Source of the DNA: Thalassotalea fonticola
Lineage (GTDB): Bacteria; Pseudomonadota; Gammaproteobacteria; Enterobacterales; Alteromonadaceae
Length of the DNA stretch: 64,000 bases
Reading direction: 5' to 3'
Assembly: GCF_032911225.1 (NCBI RefSeq)
Contig: NZ_CP136600.1
Coordinates: 4,526,001 to 4,590,000 of the forward strand
Made by a program: the position numbers and the translations under genes. The notes under the pieces are model-generated. The model was given only the letters and a program-made list of their open reading frames with translations. It made no database searches and was not told the DNA's origin. The number at the start of each line of letters is the position of its first letter. Within the stretch, counting starts at the first letter, position 1. Shown in pieces: positions 49,418-58,502 of this stretch.

Positions 49418-51310
49418 ATGAAATTATTATCTTTTTTAAATTCTGAAAACTCTGCAAAAGACCATCTGCAAATTCAGCAGAGTGGTCAACGCCGTATCGA
49501 TCGTATGGCGCAATCTGGTGTGGGTAAATCTTCATTATGGAGTTTAGCTGAGGTCGGCTGGACCGCGGGACCGGTGACGTTTTTGGCGGCTCAAGGTGGG
49601 TATTACTTGGGGTTTGGTACTTGGCTACCGAATGAAAATCTGATTTTTTTTATCGGTTATACCGTTTTAATGGGCTTGATTGCCGTTTTAGTCAAGTTCA
49701 TCTATAAGGCGACAAAAGGGCAAGTGCTGCTAGATGCTAAAGAACAGTTGTTACTGGTTATTGGTACCTTGCCTGATTTCATTTTCTCTGTCAGAGATCT
49801 CACCCTAAGCCGAATGGAGCCCGAATCTCGGCGTTATGAATCGGCGCGAATTTTGCTGCAAAAATCTGATCTTGGTCCGCAATGGCTGTCTCTGGCAGTA
49901 AATAGCATTATCGACTCACCGGTGATCGCTCGCGCCGTTGCCGATATTGAAATATATTGGCGCTCGGGTATGTATAGTCGTATTCACGATATCAACCAAG
50001 AACTTGCTGATGAAATATCGGACGCATTGGCGACATTAGAGCCTGATCGTCCGCGCTTGGCTCGATTGCTAGAACAACGCTTGCAAGGGAAAAAAAATAC
50101 TTTGCGTAGCGGTGTTGAACGAGAGCCATTTTTCATTGAGCGCATATTTTCGGCGATTGAAGAAGATAACGAAGACATCATGGGCTTAAGTGATGTTGAA
50201 GAAGTCTTAACCTTGGCTTTTGAGCTCTTGTCGGGAAGACGCATTCCAATGCTGGTTGTTAATTGTGTTGGTTCATCACAATTAGCCAATGCTACAGAAA
50301 AACTCGAAAAAGAGCGTTCTAAATACCGCATCGCCAGAGCACGTGGTTATAGTCAATTATTGGCCTTGGCTAACTTTTTAAGTGACAGTAATTTACTTGA
50401 TTATTCAACCGTGGCCGAACGTTTGCCGAGTCGTGATTTATTGCAAATTTGCCTCGAAACTCTAGATCGACTTTGTCAAAATATTTGCTCCGATATTGAT
50501 AGTGTAGAAAAGCGTGAAGTAGTCGATATGCGTACATTAAAACTCAACCATAGCGTGTTGGTTAAGGCACTAGAATTGTATCAGCAAGCCTATCAAAGTA
50601 GTGCCATGGTAATGAGTGAACATGCTGACTTCTTAAAGGATATTAATAGTTGGCAGCGAGTAAATCGAAAATATGCGAATGCGAAAACTAAAGTATCGGT
50701 CACTGGCAAGCGGGGCCTGCACATTGTTGAACGGCAAATACAGTTAACCGATGCTGATAAAATTACGGTCGTTAAAAAAATCGCTCATCATTTTAGCAGT
50801 AACAGCATACTGTTCAAGGGGTTAAAAAATCGTACCCAACAGAGCAATTGGTTAGTAAGTAATCAACAGGTTAGGGCGGCGAAACAATTGGCAATAGACC
50901 TGGCTTTGGCTCTTGATCCTTGTGTCTTTATTAGCTTACCTGAAGTGCAGCGAGCTATTTATACCGCTAATGCTGTCGATTTAGGTGGTTTTGAACCCGG
51001 TTTAAGCACCACCACTAAAGTTGGCTGGGGCGAGTCGGTAGCAAAAGAAGTGCAAAAAGATATGGTTAAGGCATCTGGTCAACTGGCACAAGCTATTCAT
51101 CGCTACTATGGCATTTGCCTAGGAGATGAAGAACTCGACTTTATGCATCAAACCTACGGCATGGATAAGCAGTATGTGATTGACTATTATCAAGATAATG
51201 AAAAAGACGAGCTATCGAGTAATGTTTTTGAGCCGCGCTCTCCTTTGATGATCCCTGCGGTTAAGTTTGGCTGGCGTAAAACACTTATCTTGTACCGAGA
51301 GCATTTATAA
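49418..51310 (+). CDS. unknown 630-residue membrane-anchored protein
   Basis: No domain is recognised. Two hydrophobic helices lie near the N-terminus (about residues 47-66 and 75-96), after a basic, polar 45-residue start. The remaining 530 residues are soluble, charged and largely helical, with Leu/Glu/Arg-rich stretches (for example LARLLEQRLQGK and EKLEKERSKYRIARARG). It lies co-oriented between the gbdR-like gene and the dipeptidase-DUF5943-dgcAB-etfAB run, so a role linked to betaine or dimethylglycine use is inferred from place only. No good ribosome site is seen, but the start gives a sensible N-terminus. Confidence 0.8.
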   Translation: MKLLSFLNSENSAKDHLQIQQSGQRRIDRMAQSGVGKSSLWSLAEVGWTAGPVTFLAAQGGYYLGFGTWLPNENLIFFIGYTVLMGLIAVLVKFIYKATKGQVLLDAKEQLLLVIGTLPDFIFSVRDLTLSRMEPESRRYESARILLQKSDLGPQWLSLAVNSIIDSPVIARAVADIEIYWRSGMYSRIHDINQELADEISDALATLEPDRPRLARLLEQRLQGKKNTLRSGVEREPFFIERIFSAIEEDNEDIMGLSDVEEVLTLAFELLSGRRIPMLVVNCVGSSQLANATEKLEKERSKYRIARARGYSQLLALANFLSDSNLLDYSTVAERLPSRDLLQICLETLDRLCQNICSDIDSVEKREVVDMRTLKLNHSVLVKALELYQQAYQSSAMVMSEHADFLKDINSWQRVNRKYANAKTKVSVTGKRGLHIVERQIQLTDADKITVVKKIAHHFSSNSILFKGLKNRTQQSNWLVSNQQVRAAKQLAIDLALALDPCVFISLPEVQRAIYTANAVDLGGFEPGLSTTTKVGWGESVAKEVQKDMVKASGQLAQAIHRYYGICLGDEELDFMHQTYGMDKQYVIDYYQDNEKDELSSNVFEPRSPLMIPAVKFGWRKTLILYREHL

Positions 51311-51451
51311 TTCTGATGATTAAAGGCTGACTCTTGTTATTCCCGTCACTGTGTAAACCATCCTTTATGCCGATAGGTATTAATTTGCCTGAGTTTGAGG
51401 TAATAGCTGCTTATTCTAAATTTAGTTCGAGCTCAGATTAGCTATTCAATT

Positions 51452-51492
51452 AACGACATCTACGCCGTTTTTAGTATGGTAGGTGTCGCATT
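51452..51492. promoter_or_regulatory. operator-like inverted repeat before the dgc operon
   Basis: CGACATCTAC near 51454-51463 and GTAGGTGTCG near 51479-51488 are near-perfect inverted arms (9 of 10), 15 bp apart. The right arm continues as GGTGTCGCATT, shared with the BCCT promoter. It lies about 100 bp before the first gene of the dgc operon. Confidence 0.5.
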
Positions 51493-51591
51493 CTCCCATA
51501 CCAAGCAATTTGCCTTTGTTAGACTGACTTTAGTTTAAATTTGCCTGTGATTGATCAATATAGATCTCACAGCATTGATGAGGTCAGTTTA

Positions 51592-52578
51592 ATGAACACA
51601 GATCAAGCTTTAGCGTTACATCAAAGCTCAACAATTTTCGATGGTTTAGTCATCGCAAAATGGAACCGCGATTTATTCGAAGACATGGCAAAAGGTGGCC
51701 TAACCGCCGCTAACTGTACTGTCTCAGTGTGGGAAGGGTTTAAAGATACCATCGACAATATCACCGAATTTAATCAATTTTATCGTGATAACAGTGATTT
51801 AATCATGCCGGTACATACTACTAGCGACATCGCTAAAGCGAAACAGCAAGGCAAAACCGGCATCATTTTAGGCTTTCAAAATGCCAATGCCTTTGAAGAC
51901 CAAATTGGTTATGTCGAAATATTCAAAAAACTCGGTGTTGGCATTGTGCAAATGGCCTACAACACGCAAAACCTAGTAGGTACTGGCTGCTATGAACGTG
52001 ATGGTGGATTGTCGGGCTTTGGTCGTGAAATCGTTGCCGAAATGAATCGTGTTGGCATTATGTGTGATTTGTCTCATGTTGGTCCACAAACATCAGAAGA
52101 AGTTATTTTAGCATCAACGAAACCAGTGTGTTATTCCCACTGTTTACCTTACGGTTTAAAAGAGCATCCACGCAACAAAACTGATGAAGAGTTGCGTTTT
52201 ATTGCCGAACATGGCGGTTTTATAGGCGTAACCATGTTTGCCCCATTCCTGAAAAATGGCATCAACTCTACGGTTCATGATTACATTGAAGCGATTGACT
52301 ATGTGGTTGACATTGCTGGTGAAGACTGCGTTGGCATAGGTACTGATTTCACCCAAGGCCATGATCAACAATTCTTCGATATGTTAACTCATGACAAAGG
52401 CTATGCCCGTCGTCTAACTAACTTTGGCAAAATCATTAACCCTGAGGGCATTCGTACCTTAGGTGAATTTCCTAACCTTACCGCGGCGATGTTACAACAC
52501 GGTTGGTCAGAATCTAAAATTAAAAAAATCATGGGCGAGAACTGGGTTCGCGTTCTAAAAGACGTCTGGGGAGAATAG
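51592..52578 (+). CDS. M19 dipeptidase-like protein of the dgc cluster
   Basis: A 328-residue membrane-dipeptidase (M19) fold protein. The start at 51592 (MNTDQALALHQSS) has TGAGG upstream. The family scaffold is clear: GLSGFGREIVAEMNRVG and MCDLSHVGPQTSEEV with its His, then CYSHCLPYGL with its His. But the N-terminal HxD metal pair (DGHND in active enzymes) reads FDGLVIAKW. The bridging Glu position (usually GxEG) reads LGFQNANAF. So three of five metal ligands are missing. Pseudomonas dgc clusters carry a similarly placed dipeptidase-like gene; function unknown. Confidence 0.85.
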   Translation: MNTDQALALHQSSTIFDGLVIAKWNRDLFEDMAKGGLTAANCTVSVWEGFKDTIDNITEFNQFYRDNSDLIMPVHTTSDIAKAKQQGKTGIILGFQNANAFEDQIGYVEIFKKLGVGIVQMAYNTQNLVGTGCYERDGGLSGFGREIVAEMNRVGIMCDLSHVGPQTSEEVILASTKPVCYSHCLPYGLKEHPRNKTDEELRFIAEHGGFIGVTMFAPFLKNGINSTVHDYIEAIDYVVDIAGEDCVGIGTDFTQGHDQQFFDMLTHDKGYARRLTNFGKIINPEGIRTLGEFPNLTAAMLQHGWSESKIKKIMGENWVRVLKDVWGE

Positions 52579-52581
52579 ACA

Positions 52582-53127
52582 ATGAGCACTTTAAATACCG
52601 CGAGTCACAGTCCAGAAATGCCGATAGAGGTCGATAATGAGACTGGCGTTTGGACCACAGATGCCTTACCAATGTTGTATGTACCACGTCACTTTTTTGT
52701 CAATAATCATATGGGTATCGAAGCAGAGCTTGGCGCCGAAAAATACGCCGAGGTTTTATATAAAGCCGGTTATAAATCTGCTTTTTACTGGTGCGAAAAA
52801 GAAGGCGAAGAACACGGTATTGGTGGTGAGGCGTTGTTTGAGCACTACATGAAACGTTTATCACAACGTGGCTGGGGTTTTTTCGTTACTGAACAACTCG
52901 ATCTTGAAAAGGGCACTGCCAAGGTACGCTTAGAAAACTCAGCCTTTGTTTATCAATATGGCAAGGTTAATCGCAAAGTAGATTATATGTTTACCGGTTG
53001 GTTTGCTGGGGCGATGGATCAAATCTCTGCCACTTTAGGTTACCCGGTTAAAACTCTGGCACAACAAACACAATGTGCCGCCGAAGACGGTTGTGATGTA
53101 GGTTACTTTGAAGTAACACCACTTTAA
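52582..53127 (+). CDS. DUF5943/V4R-like protein of the dgc cluster
   Basis: A 181-residue soluble protein starting 3 bp after the dipeptidase-like gene. It looks like the small DUF5943-type protein found next to dgcA in Pseudomonas. The C-terminal end QTQCAAEDGCDVGYFEVTPL, with two cysteines seven residues apart, resembles the end of V4R (4-vinyl-reductase-type) ligand-binding domains. Aromatic-rich stretches (YKSAFYWCEKEGEEHG, RGWGFFVTEQ) could form a small-molecule pocket. Its biochemical role is not known. Confidence 0.72.
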   Translation: MSTLNTASHSPEMPIEVDNETGVWTTDALPMLYVPRHFFVNNHMGIEAELGAEKYAEVLYKAGYKSAFYWCEKEGEEHGIGGEALFEHYMKRLSQRGWGFFVTEQLDLEKGTAKVRLENSAFVYQYGKVNRKVDYMFTGWFAGAMDQISATLGYPVKTLAQQTQCAAEDGCDVGYFEVTPL

Positions 53128-53178
53128 CTTTTTATTACCAACAGCTTTTTTAAGAACTATAAATATCAGGAGCTCATC

Positions 53179-55239
53179 ATGGCGCAGTTCGATGCATTAT
53201 TTCAGCCATTAAAAATTAATCAACTTACCATACGCAATCGTGTGGTTAGTACGGCACACGCCGAAGTATATGCTACCGAAGGTGGCATGACGACCGAACG
53301 ATATGTAAAGTATTACGAAGAAAAAGCCAAAGGTGGGGTTGGCCTGTCAATTTGTGGCGGCTCCAGTGTCGTGTCTATTGACAGTCCACAAGGTTGGTGG
53401 AAATCAGTTAACTTGTCTACCGACAGGATCATTCCTCACTTTCAAAATTTAGCCGATGCAGTACACAAGCACGGCGGAAAAATCATGATTCAGATCACCC
53501 ACATGGGACGTCGCTCTCGTTGGGATGGTGGTAATTGGTCGACTTTAGTTAGCCCAAGTGGCATTCGTGAACCTGTGCATCGCGCCACTTGTAAAACCAT
53601 TGAAATTGAAGAAATGCAACGCATTATAGGTGATTATGCCAAAGCAGCCGGGCGTGCAAAAGCCGGTGGCTTAGATGGTATTGAGCTTTCAGCCGTTCAT
53701 CAGCATTTAATTGATCAATTCTGGAGCCCTCGGGTTAACCAGCGTGACGATGAATACGGCGGAAGTTTTGAAAACAGAATGCGTTTTGGTATGGAAGTAT
53801 TGCATGCTATTCGTGCTGAAGTGGGTCGTGACTTTGCCGTGGGCTTGCGTATTTGTGGTGATGAATTTCATCCTGATGGGTTAAACCATGACGACATGAA
53901 AGAAATTGCGGCTTATTATGATGCCACCGGATTGCTCGATTTCTTCAGCGTAATAGGCTCTGGCTGTGATACTCATAACACCCTGGCTAATGTTATCCCG
54001 AATATGAGCTATCCACCTGAGCCCTTCTTGCATTTAGCCGCTGGCATTAAAGAAGTGGTTAATTCGCCAGTCATGCATGCGCAAAACATTAAAGACCCGA
54101 ATCAGGCGCAACGTATTCTTGAGAGTGGTTATGTTGATTTTGTCGGTATGACCCGTGCTCATATTGCCGATCCGCATTTGATCACAAAGATCAAACTGAA
54201 CCAGGTCGATCAAATCAAACAGTGTGTTGGTGCAAACTATTGTATCGACCGTCAGTACCAAGGCTTAGATGTGCTGTGTATTCAAAATGCCGCTACCTCG
54301 CGTGAATCAACGATGCCGCATATTATTGAAAAAACCGAGGGTAAAGTTCGTAAAGTGGTGATTATTGGTGGTGGCCCTGCTGGTATGGAAGCCGCACGTG
54401 TTTCTGCTGAGCGTGGCCATGACGTTATTTTAATTGAGAAAAACTCGGAACTTGGTGGGCAAATTACCATAGCCGCGAAAGCGCCACAGCGCGATCAAAT
54501 TGCCGGCATTACTCGTTGGTTTGCGTTGGAACTAGATCGCTTAGGAGTCGATTTACGCCTTAATACAGCCGCCGATGAAGCAATGATCCGTGACCTTAAT
54601 GCCGATGTGGTGATTTTGGCAGTCGGTGGTAAACCCTTCTTAGCACAAAACCCACATTGGGGCGTCGAAGAAGGATTGTCGGTAAGCACTTGGGATATTT
54701 TAAGTGGTGAAGTTGCACCCGGTAAAAATGTCTTGGTTTATGACACCATTTGTGAATTTAGTGGTTTATCGGCCGCTGACTTTTTAGCACAAAATGGTTC
54801 ATTGGTCGAGATGGTGACCGATGATATCAAACCGGGCGCCGCGGTTGGCGGAACCACGTTCCCGACTTACTATCGCAGCTTGTATGAAAAAGAAGTGATC
54901 ATGTCCTCAGATTTAATACTGGAAAAAGTCTATCGTGAAGGCGATAAACTGGTGGCGGTATTAGAGAATGAGTATACAGGACAGCAAGAAGAACGTGTGG
55001 TCGATCAGGTGGTGATTGAAAATGGCGTTCGTCCTGATGAAGAAATTTATCTGCAACTGAAAAGTGATTCTCGCAACAAAGGTCAAATCGATATTGAAGC
55101 GCTTTATGCGGCAGAGCCTCAGCCGATATTGGCTGAAGAAGGAGAAGGCTACTTACTGTATCGCATCGGTGACTGTGTGTCGCAGCGTAATACTCATGCG
55201 GCAATATATGACGCATTGCGTTTATGTAAGGATTTCTAG
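53179..55239 (+). CDS. dgcA: dimethylglycine demethylase subunit DgcA
   Basis: Converts dimethylglycine to sarcosine and formaldehyde with DgcB. It is a 686-residue protein of the trimethylamine-dehydrogenase/old-yellow-enzyme family: an N-terminal FMN barrel (QITHMGRRSRW, GGLDGIELSAVHQHLIDQFWSP), then a flavin/nucleotide-binding half (VVIIGGGPAGMEAARVSAERG). The Fe-S motif is CVGANYC...C, in which the second of the four usual cysteines is alanine. AGGAGC precedes the ATG. dgcB follows after a 75-bp gap with a hairpin. Confidence 0.93.
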   Translation: MAQFDALFQPLKINQLTIRNRVVSTAHAEVYATEGGMTTERYVKYYEEKAKGGVGLSICGGSSVVSIDSPQGWWKSVNLSTDRIIPHFQNLADAVHKHGGKIMIQITHMGRRSRWDGGNWSTLVSPSGIREPVHRATCKTIEIEEMQRIIGDYAKAAGRAKAGGLDGIELSAVHQHLIDQFWSPRVNQRDDEYGGSFENRMRFGMEVLHAIRAEVGRDFAVGLRICGDEFHPDGLNHDDMKEIAAYYDATGLLDFFSVIGSGCDTHNTLANVIPNMSYPPEPFLHLAAGIKEVVNSPVMHAQNIKDPNQAQRILESGYVDFVGMTRAHIADPHLITKIKLNQVDQIKQCVGANYCIDRQYQGLDVLCIQNAATSRESTMPHIIEKTEGKVRKVVIIGGGPAGMEAARVSAERGHDVILIEKNSELGGQITIAAKAPQRDQIAGITRWFALELDRLGVDLRLNTAADEAMIRDLNADVVILAVGGKPFLAQNPHWGVEEGLSVSTWDILSGEVAPGKNVLVYDTICEFSGLSAADFLAQNGSLVEMVTDDIKPGAAVGGTTFPTYYRSLYEKEVIMSSDLILEKVYREGDKLVAVLENEYTGQQEERVVDQVVIENGVRPDEEIYLQLKSDSRNKGQIDIEALYAAEPQPILAEEGEGYLLYRIGDCVSQRNTHAAIYDALRLCKDF

Positions 55240-55260
55240 CTTTAAGCAGCTTTTAGATTG

Positions 55261-55287
55261 TATGCCACCGCTAGATGCGGTGGCATA
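55261..55287 (+). other. perfect hairpin between dgcA and dgcB
   Basis: TATGCCACCGC (55261-55271) pairs fully with GCGGTGGCATA (55277-55287), loop TAGAT. No T tract follows. Such GC-rich intercistronic stems often protect upstream mRNA or set different levels of two gene products. Confidence 0.6.
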
Positions 55288-55314
55288 TGCCTAGGATAAT
55301 TAATAGGTATTGTT

Positions 55315-57264
55315 ATGTCATCATCCGAATTTCTTTCCCAATTTCTGTTTACCCTTATATCAACAGCTTTGCTGCTGACGTTAATCGGTGCAGTTAAACG
55401 TGCATTGTTGTGGTCGCAGGGGCAATCATCAACGATACATTGGCGTGGTTTATTGCAGATCCCTCGTCGTTATCTGGTTGACTTACATCATGTGGTTGCC
55501 CGTGATAAATACATGTCCAATACCCACGTCGCTACAGCGGGTGGCTTTGTTTTGTCTGCCATATTAATCGTACTGCTTTATGTCTTTCAGCTGCAGTTGC
55601 AGATATTAACCTGGGCATTACTTGGTTCATCGTTGCTAATGTTTGTTGGTAGTATTTTTGTCATGTTTAGGCGCCGTAATCCTCCACCTAATTTATCATT
55701 GGGTAAATGGCAGCGATTACCAAAAAGCTTGATGGTGTTTTCGTTGAGTTTTTTTATCCTCACCTTACCGGCAACGGGAATATTACCTAGCGATACCGGC
55801 GGGTGGTTATTAGCGCTGCTGTTAGTTGTTGGCATTATTTGGGGAATTGGTGAAATGTTTTTCGGCATGACCTGGGGCGGGCCGATGAAACACGCGTTTG
55901 CTGGTGCTTTGCATTTGGGTTTACACCGACGCCAAGAGCGTTTTGGCGGCGGTCAATCAACAGGATTAAAAGCCATAGATCTTACCTCGAACAAACTGGG
56001 CGTGGAAAAGCCGGTCGACTTTAAATGGAATCAATTATTAAGCTTTGATGCCTGTGTTGAATGTGGGCGCTGTGAAAAAAATTGTCCGGCATTTGCTGCT
56101 GGCCAACCGCTAAATCCGAAAAAGCTGATCCAGGATATGGTAATTGGCATGGCCGGGGGCGATGACGCAAAATTTGCTGGTAGTCCGTATCCTGGCATTA
56201 AGGTAGGAACTCATAAAGGCGGTGCAATCATTCCTATTGTGAATGTATTGGTGGAAAGCGAAACCCTATGGTCATGTACCACTTGCCGCGCCTGTGTTGA
56301 CGCTTGTCCAATGATGATTGAACATGTTGACGCAATAGTCGATATGCGCCGATTTGAAACGTTGGAGAAAGGACAAACTCCCGGCAAGGGCAATGAAATT
56401 TTAGAAAACTTGAGCGCGACCGATAATCCTAATGGATATGCACCAAATACCCGGATGAACTGGGCAGCCGATCAAAACCTTACTGTATTTGGCCAAAATG
56501 CCGATAAACAGGAAGTTACTCAGGCTGACGTGCTCTTGTGGATTGGTGATGCGGCTTTTGACATGCGCAACCAACGGACACTTCGGGCAATCATTAAACT
56601 GCTACGCACCGCTGATGTTGATTTTGCCGTATTGGGTGATGCTGAGTTTGATAGTGGTGACTTAGCAAGACGTTTGGGTGATGAAGCCACTTTTCAACGT
56701 CTGGCCACCAGTAATATTAGCAACATGAATAAATACAGTTTTAATACCATAGTTACCGCAGATCCACATGCCTTCCATTGTCTTAAAAATGAATATGGCG
56801 AGTTTGGTGGCAACTACAACGTATGGCACCACACAGGTTTTTTTGCTGAGCTGGTTAGTCAACAGAAACTTAAGTTAGATAATAGTAAAGAGCTGGCGCT
56901 GACCTACCACGACCCTTGTTATTTAGGTCGTTATAACGGTGAGTATGACGCCCCGCGATTCTTATTAGAAAGCATGGGGGTTAAAATTAAAGAAATGGAG
57001 CGCAGTAAGTCAACCGCGCGTTGTTGTGGTGGCGGCGGTGGCGCACCTGTTACCGATATTCCAGGCGAGCAGCGTATTCCTGACATGCGCATGGCGGATG
57101 TTACTGAAACCAACGCTGAGATTGTTGCGGTAGCTTGTCCACAGTGTAATTTGATGCTTGAGGGCGTGGTTGAACCAAGACCTGAAGTGAAAGACATTGC
57201 CGAATTAATGCTTGATGCGTTAATTGAAAGTGAAGTTGAAGACGCGGTTGGAGGTGCAGTATGA
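55315..57264 (+). CDS. dgcB: dimethylglycine demethylase subunit DgcB
   Basis: A 649-residue membrane iron-sulfur protein. Several N-terminal hydrophobic helices (to about residue 190) are followed by two [4Fe-4S] motifs (CVECGRCEKNCPAF and CTTCRACVDACPMM) and two CCG-type domains (YHDPCYLGRY, STARCCGGGGGAP, VACPQCNLML). The build is like heterodisulfide-reductase/GlpC-type proteins that pass electrons to quinone. With DgcA and the ETF pair this suggests dimethylglycine electrons enter the respiratory chain. The end overlaps the etfA start (ATGA). Confidence 0.92.
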   Translation: MSSSEFLSQFLFTLISTALLLTLIGAVKRALLWSQGQSSTIHWRGLLQIPRRYLVDLHHVVARDKYMSNTHVATAGGFVLSAILIVLLYVFQLQLQILTWALLGSSLLMFVGSIFVMFRRRNPPPNLSLGKWQRLPKSLMVFSLSFFILTLPATGILPSDTGGWLLALLLVVGIIWGIGEMFFGMTWGGPMKHAFAGALHLGLHRRQERFGGGQSTGLKAIDLTSNKLGVEKPVDFKWNQLLSFDACVECGRCEKNCPAFAAGQPLNPKKLIQDMVIGMAGGDDAKFAGSPYPGIKVGTHKGGAIIPIVNVLVESETLWSCTTCRACVDACPMMIEHVDAIVDMRRFETLEKGQTPGKGNEILENLSATDNPNGYAPNTRMNWAADQNLTVFGQNADKQEVTQADVLLWIGDAAFDMRNQRTLRAIIKLLRTADVDFAVLGDAEFDSGDLARRLGDEATFQRLATSNISNMNKYSFNTIVTADPHAFHCLKNEYGEFGGNYNVWHHTGFFAELVSQQKLKLDNSKELALTYHDPCYLGRYNGEYDAPRFLLESMGVKIKEMERSKSTARCCGGGGGAPVTDIPGEQRIPDMRMADVTETNAEIVAVACPQCNLMLEGVVEPRPEVKDIAELMLDALIESEVEDAVGGAV

Positions 57265-58502
57265 GTGAATTATTCCGCCGCGATCCAAGAGCACACTGGA
57301 TAGCACGTAATCGCTTGCATCCACAGCATCAAACATTGGCTAGTGGGCCGGTATTTGGACCGTCAGGATTACTGCGTAAAAATCCGCATATCATAGGTTT
57401 TATTGGGCCTAATGGCCTGAAGCGTATCGATCGTTCAGGGGCATCTTCTGATAATGGGCAAGGCTCACGTCGCTCAGCAAGTGTAGCAAGCGAAGTAATA
57501 TTGCCGTTACATCAAGTAGCAGAGCCAACATTTTATATTGTTGTTGCACTGGACTTGGTTTCAGGGCGTTTGAATGGTCATGACAAAGACACTCTTGGCT
57601 TGGCGCAACAATTAGCGAATCGCAATAATGGTGGTGGCGCAGTAGTCGCTGTTGCTTTTGGAGAGCTAAAAGATGACTCGTTGGATAAGTCTGGTGTTGA
57701 TCGATTGATCCATCTAGACGGGCAGCAATATAGCAATTATAACCCCGAGCAACGATGTAATGATCTACAAAGCATTATTGCTGAACTAAATCCGCAACAT
57801 ATCCTGTTGCCAGATAGCATTAATGGTGGCGGCGATTTAGGTCGTCGCTTGGCAGCTGCATTAGCGCTGCGACCTGCTTGTGGGGTTTGGAAATTAAATG
57901 ATGAAACCATTATCTGTCGAGGCAGTGGTGGTAAGAGTGACATTACCCGACCGTTAAGCCAGCTATTGTTGGTTATGGAAGAGTGTAGTGAACCAATCAG
58001 TGAAACCCGACATGAAAATATATTAATTCCACATGAGGCAAGCCAATCCACTGACAGTAAATTGTTTGACCATGGCAATATTAGTGTTGATCCCAATGCT
58101 ATTCCTTTGGGAGAAGCTGGTTTTATTCTCTCTGGTGGTAATGGTATCAATGACTGGCCACAGTTTCATCACACTGCGAATGTGTTGGGGGCCACTGAAG
58201 GGGCGAGCCGAGTCGCGGTCGACGATGGCAATATGCCACGAGAGCGACAAGTGGGGGCCACAGGTACTTGGGTAACTGCACAAGTGTATATTGCGGTCGG
58301 CATATCCGGCGCAATTCAGCACATGCAGGGTATTGGTCAATGTGACAAAGTGGTGGCAATTAATACTGATGAAGGTTGTGATATGGTCAAGCGCGCCGAC
58401 TTAAGCGCGATTGGAGACAGTACTGAAATATTAACTCGATTGGTGGAACTGGTTGAGCAAAGAAAACAATTAATTAATGAGGGTGCTACAAATGAGCAAT
58501 GA
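57261..58502 (+). CDS. etfA: electron transfer flavoprotein alpha subunit (dgc-linked)
   Basis: A 413-residue ETF-alpha-like protein with a long N-terminal extension. The C-terminal FAD domain shows the family motif in ERQVGATGTWVTAQVYIAVG followed by SGAIQHMQGIG. It overlaps dgcB by 4 bp and etfB by 11 bp, so all are in one operon. Its dedicated place suggests it carries electrons for DgcA/DgcB rather than for fatty-acid oxidation. Confidence 0.9.
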   Translation: MSELFRRDPRAHWIARNRLHPQHQTLASGPVFGPSGLLRKNPHIIGFIGPNGLKRIDRSGASSDNGQGSRRSASVASEVILPLHQVAEPTFYIVVALDLVSGRLNGHDKDTLGLAQQLANRNNGGGAVVAVAFGELKDDSLDKSGVDRLIHLDGQQYSNYNPEQRCNDLQSIIAELNPQHILLPDSINGGGDLGRRLAAALALRPACGVWKLNDETIICRGSGGKSDITRPLSQLLLVMEECSEPISETRHENILIPHEASQSTDSKLFDHGNISVDPNAIPLGEAGFILSGGNGINDWPQFHHTANVLGATEGASRVAVDDGNMPRERQVGATGTWVTAQVYIAVGISGAIQHMQGIGQCDKVVAINTDEGCDMVKRADLSAIGDSTEILTRLVELVEQRKQLINEGATNEQ

